A stretch of DNA of 64,000 nucleotides. It comes from Streptomyces clavuligerus (GTDB lineage Bacteria > Actinomycetota > Actinomycetes > Streptomycetales > Streptomycetaceae). Shown piece by piece: positions 24,757 to 32,639 of the stretch (position 1 is the stretch's first letter; each line of letters starts with the position of its first letter). Below the pieces are notes generated by a model. The model was not told where the DNA came from, searched no databases, and saw only the letters and a program-made list of their open reading frames with translations. The stretch spans positions 992,001 to 1,056,000 of the forward strand of contig NZ_CP027858.1 of the NCBI RefSeq assembly GCF_005519465.1. The letters are read 5' to 3'. The translations under genes and the position numbers were made by a program.

Positions 24757-25718
24757 CGGTCGTCGCCCCCTGTGAGCCGTCCCACGAGAAACACGGCGAG
24801 CAGTACCGACACCACGGCCACCAGGACACAGCCCATCGCGGCGGCGTAGCCGAACTGGCCGTAGCGGAACGCCTCCTCGTAGACGAAGAGCGCCGGGAGG
24901 CGGGTGCGTCCGCCGGGGCCGCCGCCGGTGAGCACGTATACGAGGGCGAAGGCGTTGAGGTTCCAGATGAGGTTGAGCGCGGTGATGGCGAGGGCGACGG
25001 GCCGCAGCGCGGGCCAGGTGACGGCGCGGAAGCGGCGCCAGGCACCGGCGCCGTCGAGGGCCGCCGCCTCGTGCAGCTCGCGGGGGGTGTTCTGGAGGCC
25101 GGCGAGCAGGGCGACGGTGGTCTGCGGGAGCCCCGCCCACACTCCGACGAGGACGACGGCAGGCAGCGCGGTACCGAGCCCGGTCAGCCAGTCGCGCCCC
25201 GTGCCGAGGCCGAGATCGCGCAGGGTCTCGTTGAGGACGCCCGCGTCGGGGTGGTAGACCAGCCGCCACATGATGCCCACGACCACCTCGGGCATGGCCC
25301 AGGGAATGATCACCAGGGCACGGGCGAGCCAGCGCAGCCGCAGCTCCTGATCGAGCAGGAGCGCGAGGCCGAGCGCGAGCGCGAACTGCGGCACCGTGAC
25401 CCCGACCGCCCACAGCAGGCCGATGCCGAAGGACTCCTGGAAGAGGGTGTCCCGGGTGAGGTCGGAGAAGTTGAGCGTGCCGATCCACCGGGTGGGGGCG
25501 GTCCGCCCGGCCTGGGCGTCCGTGAAGGCGAGCGCGACCCCGTAGAGCAGGGGGCCGACGCTGAGCAGCAGGATCGGGATCAGGGCGGGGAGGACGAGGA
25601 ACCAGGCGCCGTGGTCGAGCGGCCGGGCCGGGCCACCGCCGCGCCGGGAGCGCGTGACCGGCCGTGCGGCCGGTCTTCGGCGGGTCGGGGGCGGGGGTGC
25701 GGAGGTGGTGGAGGTCAT
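24753..25718 (-). CDS. Sugar ABC transporter permease (MalF type)
   Basis: 321 aa. A basic, Pro/Arg-rich cytoplasmic N-terminus of about 35 residues is followed by six membrane helices starting WFLVLPALIPILLLSVGPLLYGVALAF. The EAA loop is ELHEAAALDGAGAWRRFRAVTWPALRPVALAITALNLIWNLNAF. The ATG at 25718 has AAGGAG about nine bases upstream. First gene of the importer operon, which is unusual in having both permeases before the binding protein. Confidence 0.93.
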   Translation of the reverse strand: MTSTTSAPPPPTRRRPAARPVTRSRRGGGPARPLDHGAWFLVLPALIPILLLSVGPLLYGVALAFTDAQAGRTAPTRWIGTLNFSDLTRDTLFQESFGIGLLWAVGVTVPQFALALGLALLLDQELRLRWLARALVIIPWAMPEVVVGIMWRLVYHPDAGVLNETLRDLGLGTGRDWLTGLGTALPAVVLVGVWAGLPQTTVALLAGLQNTPRELHEAAALDGAGAWRRFRAVTWPALRPVALAITALNLIWNLNAFALVYVLTGGGPGGRTRLPALFVYEEAFRYGQFGYAAAMGCVLVAVVSVLLAVFLVGRLTGGDDR

Positions 25719-26099
25719 CGTGCCGACTCCTTGGGGCGGGTTTCCGCCGGTCCGGCAGGGCCGTGAGGGGCGTCGTCGCGGGGGCGCCGTCCGTCCGCCC
25801 GCCCGGAGAACGGGCCCGGCGGAGTCCGGCGGGCCGGGTCCGGCGGGCCCGGCGGGTCTGGCGGGGACACGTCCCGGGGCCATCGGCGACGCTGCTGTAC
25901 ATGGACACCCCGGCGGGCCGGGAAGGGCGGCGCCGGGGTGCGGCGGACGGGACGGTGGCGCGTGACACGACGCGGAGCACGGTCATCGTGCTGACGGGGG
26001 GTCGGGGCGTCAAGGCGGGTTCGCCCGGATGGCACACTTTGGCGTGTTCGGACCGGTCGGCGGGGAAGCCCCGGCGGGATGTGGGAAGTGGGGACGGCG
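25719..26099. other. Intergenic region between importer operon and phosphotransferase
   Basis: 381 bp between divergent genes. It holds a run of short GGCGGGCCGGGTCC-like repeats at about 25806-25866 and a small inverted repeat AGCACG/CGTGCT at 25976-25992. No gene and no clear promoter pair is visible, although promoters for both sides must lie here. Confidence 0.4.
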
Positions 26100-26951
26100 A
26101 TGGACGAGGCACGCGCGCGGGAGGTGCTGGCAGCGGCGGGTGAGCCGGACGGCGCCCCGCTGCTGGCGCTCGGGGAGAACGCGGTTTTCGCCATCGGCGA
26201 CACGGTCGTGAAGGTCGGACGCTCCCCCGAGCTGCTGGCGCGGGCCGAGCGGGAGATCGCCGTGGGGCTGTGGCTGGCCGGGGCCGGGGTCCCGGCGGTG
26301 CGGCCCGCGGACCCGGTGGCCCGGCTCGTCGACGGCCATCCGGTGACCCGCTGGCACCGGCTGCCGGACGCGGTCCGCCCGGCCCGCGCCGGTGATCTGG
26401 CCGAGCTGCTGCGGCTGGTGCACGCGCTGCCCGCGCCGCCCGTGGAGCTGCCCCCGCGTGAGCTGCTGGGCGGGGTGGAGCGCTGGCTCCGGCTGGCCGG
26501 GGACGCCGTGGACCCGGCCGACGCCGCCTATCTGCGCGAACGGCGGGACGGCTTCGCCGGGGCCGCCGCGGCCCTGACCCCGCGGCTGGCACCGGGCCCC
26601 GTCCACGGCGACGCGCTGCTGCGCAATGTCCATGTCGGCCCGCAGGGCCCGGCCCTGGTGGACCTGGAGACCTTCTCCTCGGATCTGCGCGAGCACGATC
26701 TGGTGGTGATGGCGCTCGCCCGGGACCGGTACGGGCTCGCGCCCGAGGCGTACGACGAGTTCACCCGGGTGTACGGGTGGGACGTGCGCGAGTGGGACGG
26801 CTGCGCGGTGCTGCGCGGGGCGCGGGAGACCGCGAGCTGTGCGTGGGTCGCCCAGCACGCCCCGGCCAACCCCCGCGCCCGCGAGGAGTTCGCCCGCCGG
26901 GTGGCCTCCCTCCGCGACAACCGCCCCGAGGTCCGCTGGTACCCCTTCTGA
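26100..26951 (+). CDS. Phosphotransferase, aminoglycoside phosphotransferase-like fold
   Basis: 283 aa, kinase-like fold. A short nucleotide-binding N-lobe (GENAVFAIGDTVVKVGRSPELLARAEREIAVGLWLAGAGVP) is followed by the catalytic loop GPVHGDALLRNVHVG and the metal site ALVDLETFSSDLREHDLVVMA, equivalent to HGDxxxxN and D-x-D/E. Such proteins phosphorylate antibiotics, sugars or other small hydroxyl compounds; the substrate is unknown. The ATG at 26100 was preferred over ATG 26079 because the fold starts there and GGGGA precedes it. Single gene, divergent from the sugar importer. Confidence 0.82.
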   Translation: MDEARAREVLAAAGEPDGAPLLALGENAVFAIGDTVVKVGRSPELLARAEREIAVGLWLAGAGVPAVRPADPVARLVDGHPVTRWHRLPDAVRPARAGDLAELLRLVHALPAPPVELPPRELLGGVERWLRLAGDAVDPADAAYLRERRDGFAGAAAALTPRLAPGPVHGDALLRNVHVGPQGPALVDLETFSSDLREHDLVVMALARDRYGLAPEAYDEFTRVYGWDVREWDGCAVLRGARETASCAWVAQHAPANPRAREEFARRVASLRDNRPEVRWYPF

Positions 26952-27795
26952 CCCCGGCGGCCTCCCGGGCGCCGACGGCCGTGCGGTCGACGGAGACCCA
27001 CGGAGTCCGGCGTCCCACCTGCCCCCGCAACGCCGGACACCGGACGGACCGACCGGCACCGCACGCCGCCGCGCGCACGGGGGCGAGCGAGCGGGCCGGG
27101 CACGGACACCCCTGCCGCCCTCCGCCACGCCGGACACCGAACGGACCGAGCCGCCACCGGCGCGAGCCCCGGGCCGGGCTCCTCCGCCTGGTCGGACACC
27201 CGCCGCCGACCGGACCCACCACCAGAGGCAGCCGCTCCGGCCGTGCGGGCCGAACCCTTCCACCTGTCCGGACACCGGACAGGCAGGGCCGCCGCCCACT
27301 CCGGACCGGCCCACCGGGCAAGCCACCACCGCCCGCGCAGAGCAGCACCGCACGCCGCCGCACGCACGGGGGCGAGCGAGCGGGCCGGGCACGGACACCC
27401 CTGCCGCCCTCCGCCACGCCGGACACCGGACGGCTGCCGGACCCGCCGTCAAAGGCAGCCGCCCAGGCCGGCCAGGTCGATACCGCACGGAGAGGCGGGC
27501 CGGAGCCCTCCGCCGCACCGGACGCCGGACGGACAGGGCGGCCACCCGCGCCGCGCAAGCCGTCGGCATCCGCACGGAGCAGCACCACAGGCCACCACCA
27601 CCCACACAGCGTGAACCGAGCGGCCCCGCTGCCCAGCCGGACGCGACGGCACCAGGCCGGACACCGAGCGGACAGGGCCGCCACCCACTCCGGACCGGCC
27701 CGAGGCGGTGGTGGACGATCGCGGGCCGGTTCGGTCGGCGGACAGGGCCGCCGCCCGCGCCGGGCGCGACCCGTGGCGGTCGCGGGCCGGTTCGG
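26952..27795. repeat. Repeat-rich non-coding spacer with an 89-bp duplication
   Basis: 844 bp without a credible gene. Positions 27056-27144 and 27345-27433 differ at only two of 89 positions and lie 289 bp apart. A shorter element, about GCCGGACACCGGACGGACAG and often continued by GGCCGCCACCCACTCCGG, recurs near 27031, 27129, 27268, 27419, 27518, 27656 and 27736. TCGCGGGCCGGTTCGGTC occurs at 27719 and 27779; the second copy reaches the exonuclease stop codon. Confidence 0.85.
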
Positions 27796-28518
27796 TCAGA
27801 CGGTGAGGGGGGCGGGCTCGCGCAGTGGCCAGTGCGGGTCCACCACCGCGTCCGCCTCGCCCTTGCGGCGCAGGAACGCCTGGAAGTCCGCCGCCCACTC
27901 GGCGTACCAGACGATCTGGCGTTCGTGCAGCCGGGCGGGGTCCAGTGCCGCGACCGATGGGTGGCGCAGGGCGAGGGCCCCCGCCACCCGGACCGCGGCG
28001 AGGGCGTCCGCCGTGGCGTCGTGGGCGTCCTCCAGCGGCACCCCGTACTCCGCGCTGACCGCCTCCAGGGTCCGCTTGCCCTTGCGGTAGCGGTCGACGG
28101 CCCGGTCGATGGTGTAGGGGTCGATCACGGGCCCGGTCGGACGGCCCCCCAGACGGTCGCTCAGCGAGGGCAGTCCGTACCGCCGTATCTCCGCCGCGAG
28201 CAGCGACAGGTCGAACGCGGCGTTGTACGCCACCACGGGGACCCCCCGGGCCCAGTACCCGCACAGCTCGGCGGCGACCTCGTCGGCGACCTCCCGCGCC
28301 GGGCGGCCCTCGGCCGCGGCCCGCTCGCTGGTGATGCCGTGGATCGCCGACGCCTGCGCGGGGATGCGGACGCCGGGGTCGGCGAGCCAGGTCCGCCGGC
28401 GCACCGGCTCCCCCGCCCGTGCCTCGACCACGGCGGCGGTCACGATCCGCGCCTCCCGTGGATCGGTGCCCGTCGTCTCCAGGTCGAAGCCGACCAGCGG
28501 TTCCCCGTGCCAAGCCAT
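27796..28518 (-). CDS. DnaQ-like 3'-5' exonuclease
   Basis: 240 aa DEDD exonuclease. Exo I GFDLETTGTDPREARIVT (Asp 11, Glu 13), Exo II VVAYNAAFDLSLLAAE, Exo III DAHDATADALAAVRV. This is the DEDDh type found in DNA polymerase III epsilon, RNase T and stand-alone exonucleases. The extra C-terminal 60 residues (WYAEWAADFQAFLRRKGEADAVVDPHWPLRE) are typical of the actinobacterial stand-alone form. The ATG at 28518 has GGAGGG seven bases upstream; an upstream ATG at 28551 is possible. Lies downstream of the HEPN gene on the same strand with a 107-bp gap. Confidence 0.92.
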   Translation of the reverse strand: MAWHGEPLVGFDLETTGTDPREARIVTAAVVEARAGEPVRRRTWLADPGVRIPAQASAIHGITSERAAAEGRPAREVADEVAAELCGYWARGVPVVAYNAAFDLSLLAAEIRRYGLPSLSDRLGGRPTGPVIDPYTIDRAVDRYRKGKRTLEAVSAEYGVPLEDAHDATADALAAVRVAGALALRHPSVAALDPARLHERQIVWYAEWAADFQAFLRRKGEADAVVDPHWPLREPAPLTV

Positions 28519-28625
28519 CGTGGAGCCCTCCTTCGTGGTGCGTTCCCCCATCGGGTACTCACCCTGCCACGTGCCACTGACAACCCCGCCGGAGCCGACC
28601 GCCCCGGGAGCCTTGAGGGGCCGTT

Positions 28626-29852
28626 TCAGGAGACCGGCCGGGAGTCGGCCCACTCCGACTCGAACTCCTCGCGGTAGGTCTGGAACAGCCCGTGCTCGGC
28701 GTCGCCGCCCGCGCGCACCACCTGGCGCCCGCCCCGCAGCACCAGCACCGGCGCTTCCATCCCGCGCGCCCGGCGCAGATAGGTCTGGACGACCGCGAGC
28801 CCGTCCGGCCCGTCGCCGTCGACGAGATAGGCCGTGAAGCGGGGGGTCTCGTCGAAGACATGGATCTCGAAGGCCCCGGGGTCCCGCAGCCGGGACCGCA
28901 CCCGCCGCATATGGAGGATGTTCATCTCCACCGTGCGGCTCAGCTCGCCCTTCCTGATCCCCAGCTCCCGCTCCCGGCGCTTGACCGCGCTGCTCGCCGG
29001 GTTGAGGAAGAGCAGCCGCGCCCGGCAGCCCGACTCGGCGAGGTGGACGAGGCGGCGCCCGGAGAAGTTCTGCACCAGCAGATTGAGACCTATGCCGACG
29101 GCGTCCAGCCGCCGCGCCCCGCCGAACAGGTCCTCCGCGGGAAGCTGCCGCTGGAGCCGCACCCGGTCGGGGTGGACCGAGACCACGTCCGCGTACCGGT
29201 CCCCGACCAGGTCCTCCACCGCGTCGACGGGCAGCCGGTCGGCCGAGGGCACCCCGGTCCCGCCGCCGAGGATCGCGAGCAGCCGGGCCGACGCCCGTTC
29301 CGCCTGGGCGAGGACCGCCTCGTTCAGCGCCCGGTTGCGGGAGACCACATTGCGGGCGACCTCCAGTTCGTCGAGGGCCAGCTCGACATCGCGCCGGTCG
29401 TCGAAGTACGGCTCGAAGCAGGGCCAGTGCTGGACCATCAGCTCACGGAGCTGGGGCAGCGTCAGAAAGGACAGGACGTTGTCGTCGGCGGGGTCCAGCA
29501 GATACCCCTTGCGCCGGGAGACCTCCCGCACGGCGACGGCGCGCTGCACCCACTCCTGGCCCGCGGGACCGGCCGCGGCGACCACCCAGTCGTCGTGGTG
29601 GACGGGCTCGTAGATGGGGCGCAGCACCGCGGCCACCACGGCGCGCAGCCGCTGTTCGACCAGGTTGAGCCAGACATAGGCCCGGCCCGCGCGCTGGGCG
29701 CGGGTACGGACCTCGCCCCAGGCGTCCGCGTCCCAGTCCAGCTCCGCGCCGATCTCCATCGGCCTGGCGAGGGAGACCGCCCCGGGCGGAACGTCGGGGG
29801 AGTCCCCGTCGCGACCCGTGTCACCGGGGGGCAGCTCCAGCCCTCCGCTCAC
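28626..29852 (-). CDS. SAV2148-family HEPN-domain protein
   Basis: 408 aa. Matches, from memory of the family, the highly conserved Streptomyces SAV2148-type proteins (PPGAVSLARPMEIGAELDWDADAW and WLNLVEQRLRAVVAAVLRPIYEPV). A helical HEPN-like region around residues 120-185 contains LRELMVQHW: Arg 136 and His 142 fit the R-x(4-6)-H motif of HEPN ribonucleases. The C-terminal 150 residues (ARRLDAVGIGLNLLVQNFSGRRLVHLAESGCRARLLFLNP) look like a separate alpha/beta domain. The GTG at 29852 matches the family start. Function unknown; RNase activity is inferred from the motif only. Confidence 0.85.
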   Translation of the reverse strand: MSGGLELPPGDTGRDGDSPDVPPGAVSLARPMEIGAELDWDADAWGEVRTRAQRAGRAYVWLNLVEQRLRAVVAAVLRPIYEPVHHDDWVVAAAGPAGQEWVQRAVAVREVSRRKGYLLDPADDNVLSFLTLPQLRELMVQHWPCFEPYFDDRRDVELALDELEVARNVVSRNRALNEAVLAQAERASARLLAILGGGTGVPSADRLPVDAVEDLVGDRYADVVSVHPDRVRLQRQLPAEDLFGGARRLDAVGIGLNLLVQNFSGRRLVHLAESGCRARLLFLNPASSAVKRRERELGIRKGELSRTVEMNILHMRRVRSRLRDPGAFEIHVFDETPRFTAYLVDGDGPDGLAVVQTYLRRARGMEAPVLVLRGGRQVVRAGGDAEHGLFQTYREEFESEWADSRPVS

Positions 29853-30086
29853 CCGCGCACCGCCTTCCCGTCCCCCACCCAACGATCAAGGAAGACTACT
29901 CCGGGAGCGGGAGCGGACGCAGCCGGATCGACAGGCTCCCTTCTCAACTCTGCCCCTGGAAGCCCGCGTTCCGGCTGGCGGGGTCGCGGGGAGTGAGCTG
30001 ATTCATAGCCAGGGGGTCCGCCGGGCGCCGGAGTGGGACGGAACGCGCACCGGGTTGACCGCGTCGCCACCGCCGAGAAATGCCGG

Positions 30087-30112
30087 GTCGATATAGTTTC
30101 GTCGCGATCGAC
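30087..30112 (+). promoter_or_regulatory. AT-rich promoter patch with inverted repeat before glgX
   Basis: GTCGAT (30087-30092) and ATCGAC (30107-30112) form an inverted repeat around the -10-like hexamer TATAGT (30092-30097). A second AT-rich string, TTTATACCTATATG, lies at about 30117-30130. The 303-bp gap 29853-30155 separates the divergent HEPN and glgX genes and is otherwise GC-rich without a gene. The actual start site cannot be told. Confidence 0.45.
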
Positions 30113-30155
30113 ACTCTTTATACCTATATGCCATGTATCAAGATGGGAAGGGATG

Positions 30156-32525
30156 ATGTCCTCGATGCAGGTCTGGCCGGGACAGGCATATCCCCTCGGG
30201 GCCACCTTCGACGGCGCCGGCACCAACTTCGCGGTGTTCTCGGAGGCGGCGCGGCGGATCGACCTCTGTCTGCTGCACGACGACGGCTCCGAGACCCGGA
30301 CGGAGCTGCGGGAGACCGACGCCTTCGTCCGGCACGCCTATGTACCGGGGGTGATGCCGGGTCAGCGATACGGCTTCCGGGTGCGCGGCCCGTACGCCCC
30401 GGAGAAGGGGCAGCGCTGCAATCCCGCCAAACTCCTCCTTGACCCGTACGCCCGTGCGATGAGCGGACACATTCGCTGGGACGAGTCGGTGTACGGCTAT
30501 CACTTCGGCCGTCCGGACGAGCGCAACGACCTGGACTCCGCCCCGCACACCATGGCGTCCGTCGTCGTCAATCCGTACTTCGACTGGGGCGACGACCGCT
30601 CCCCCCGGACGGAGTACCACCGTACGGTGATCTACGAGGCGCATGTGAAGGGGCTGACGATGCTCCATCCGGAGCTGCCCCCGGAGCTGCGCGGCACCTA
30701 CGCCGGGCTCGCCCACCCGGCGGTGATCTCCCATCTGACCGAGCTGGGGGTCACCACGCTGGAGCTGATGCCGGTGCATCAGTTCGTGCACGACCACCGG
30801 CTGGTGGACGGGGGCCTCTCCAACTACTGGGGTTACAACACCATCGGATTCTTCGCCCCGCACAACGCCTACGCCTCCTGGGGCGACCGGGGCGGCCAGG
30901 TACTGGAGTTCAAGCACGCGGTCCGGGCGCTGCACCAGGCGGGTATCGAGGTCATCCTGGACGTGGTCTACAACCACACCGCCGAGGGCAGCCATCTCGG
31001 CCCCACCCTCTCCTTCCGGGGGCTGGACAACGCCTCGTACTACCGGCTGGCCGAGAATCGCCGGCACTACACGGACACCACCGGAACCGGGAACTCCCTG
31101 CGGATGAGCAATCCGCATGTGCTTCAACTGATCATGGACTCGCTGCGCTACTGGGTGTCCGAGATGCATGTGGACGGCTTCCGCTTCGATCTGGCGGCGA
31201 CCCTGGCCCGGCAGTTCCACGAGGTGGACCGGCTCTCCTCCTTCTTCGACCTGGTGCAGCAGGACCCGGTGGTCAGCCAGGTGAAGCTGATCGCGGAACC
31301 CTGGGACCTCGGCGAGGGCGGCTATCAGGTCGGCAACTTCCCCCCGCTGTGGACGGAGTGGAACGGCAAGTACCGGGACACCGTGCGGGATCTGTGGCGC
31401 GGGGTGCCGCGGACGCTCGCCGAGTTCGCGTCCCGGCTGACCGGCTCGTCCGACCTCTACCAGGACGACGGCCGCCGTCCGCTCGCCTCCATCAACTTCG
31501 TCACCTGCCACGACGGATTCACCCTGCGCGACCTGGTCTCGTACGACGAGAAGCACAACGCCGCGAACGGGGAGGGCGGACGGGACGGCGAGGACCACAA
31601 CCGCTCCTGGAACTGCGGGGCCGAGGGCGAGAGCGACGACCCCGAGGTGCTGGAGCTGCGCGCCCGTCAGACGCGCAACCTCATCGCCACGCTGATGCTG
31701 TCCCAGGGGGTGCCGATGCTCAGCCACGGCGACGAGTTCGGGCGCACCCAGGGCGGCAACAACAACGCGTACTGCCAGGACAACGAGGTGTCCTGGGTCC
31801 GCTGGCCCGAACCCGCGAGGCACAGGGAGCCCAGAGAACACGGAGAACGCGGAGAACACGGCGAGCACCAGCAGCGCGGAGAGCACCGGGAGCCCGGGGA
31901 GCCCGGTGAACGCGGCGAGGACTCGCTGCTCGCGTTCGTGCGCGCGATGGTCTGGCTGCGGCGCGACCACCCGGTCTTCCGGCGGCGGCGCTTCTTCCAC
32001 GGCGGCCCGGTGCACGGCGGCCGGGCCACGGCCCAGGACGGACCGCAGGACGGGGGGCGGGAGGGAGTGCCGGGCGGGCAGGGCGGCGGCCGGGAGCCGG
32101 GGACCGGCGGGGGCCCGGCGGGCTGCGCGGTCCCCGGGTGCTGCGACGGCCCCCGGGCGGCGTCCGACCGGAGCCGCGGCCCGCTGGCCGACATCGCCTG
32201 GTTCACCCCGCAGGGGACCGAGATGACCCAGCGGGACTGGCAGGCCGCGCGCGCCGGGGCGCTGTCGGTCTTCCTCAACGGGAGCGCCATCTCGGAGCCG
32301 GGGCCGCGCGGTGAGCGGATCACGGACGACTCGTTCCTGCTGCTCGTCAACGCGGGCGCGGAGGAGCTGGACTTCGTGGTGCCGCAGGAGCCGGGCACGC
32401 GCTGGCTGACGGTGGTGGACACGGCCCGCCGGGTGGGCGTGCCCCCGGGCGGCGGCCCCGAGCTGACGGCCGGGGAGAAGGTGCCGCTGACCGGCCGGAG
32501 CCTGGTGGTGCTGCGCCGCCTGTGA
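30156..32525 (+). CDS. glgX: Glycogen debranching enzyme GlgX with two low-complexity insertions
   Basis: 789 aa; relatives are about 700. GH13_11 alpha-1,6-glucosidase that removes branches from glycogen. An N-terminal CBM48 (GQAYPLGATFDGAGTNFAVFSEAA) is followed by the barrel with DVVYNHTAEG, GFRFDLAA (nucleophile Asp), IAEPWDLGEGG (acid Glu) and FVTCHDGFTLRDLV. Two stretches look inserted: residues about 553-586, a charged EHG/ERG repeat, and about 614-678, Gly/Gln-rich with Cys residues, just before DIAWFTPQGTEMT. ATG 30156 is a choice among 30153, 30156 and 30165 behind GGGAAGGG. treY follows after 114 bp. Confidence 0.93.
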   Translation: MSSMQVWPGQAYPLGATFDGAGTNFAVFSEAARRIDLCLLHDDGSETRTELRETDAFVRHAYVPGVMPGQRYGFRVRGPYAPEKGQRCNPAKLLLDPYARAMSGHIRWDESVYGYHFGRPDERNDLDSAPHTMASVVVNPYFDWGDDRSPRTEYHRTVIYEAHVKGLTMLHPELPPELRGTYAGLAHPAVISHLTELGVTTLELMPVHQFVHDHRLVDGGLSNYWGYNTIGFFAPHNAYASWGDRGGQVLEFKHAVRALHQAGIEVILDVVYNHTAEGSHLGPTLSFRGLDNASYYRLAENRRHYTDTTGTGNSLRMSNPHVLQLIMDSLRYWVSEMHVDGFRFDLAATLARQFHEVDRLSSFFDLVQQDPVVSQVKLIAEPWDLGEGGYQVGNFPPLWTEWNGKYRDTVRDLWRGVPRTLAEFASRLTGSSDLYQDDGRRPLASINFVTCHDGFTLRDLVSYDEKHNAANGEGGRDGEDHNRSWNCGAEGESDDPEVLELRARQTRNLIATLMLSQGVPMLSHGDEFGRTQGGNNNAYCQDNEVSWVRWPEPARHREPREHGERGEHGEHQQRGEHREPGEPGERGEDSLLAFVRAMVWLRRDHPVFRRRRFFHGGPVHGGRATAQDGPQDGGREGVPGGQGGGREPGTGGGPAGCAVPGCCDGPRAASDRSRGPLADIAWFTPQGTEMTQRDWQAARAGALSVFLNGSAISEPGPRGERITDDSFLLLVNAGAEELDFVVPQEPGTRWLTVVDTARRVGVPPGGGPELTAGEKVPLTGRSLVVLRRL
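31834..31920 (+). repeat. In-frame 9-bp repeat expansion in glgX
   Basis: Runs of variants of GGAGAACACG (for example GAGAACACG, GAGAACGCG, GAGAACACG, GCGAGCACC) code for a chain of EHG, ERG and EHR triplets. The frame is kept, and the barrel motifs on either side are intact. Confidence 0.8.
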
Positions 32526-32639
32526 GGCCGCCCGCCGGGGACCGGGCCGCCGGGGACCCGCCCCGTCCGCAGCCGATCGGAGGACATCGTTCCGTTCCGG
32601 ACCGACACAGAGCGGCGTCCACGGGGTACGTACGCCTGC

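Noticed and set aside
26952..27795. Decayed protein-coding gene in the repeat spacer
   Set aside because: Frames in all directions give Arg/Pro-rich repeats without any recognisable domain remnant; the repeat structure explains the sequence.
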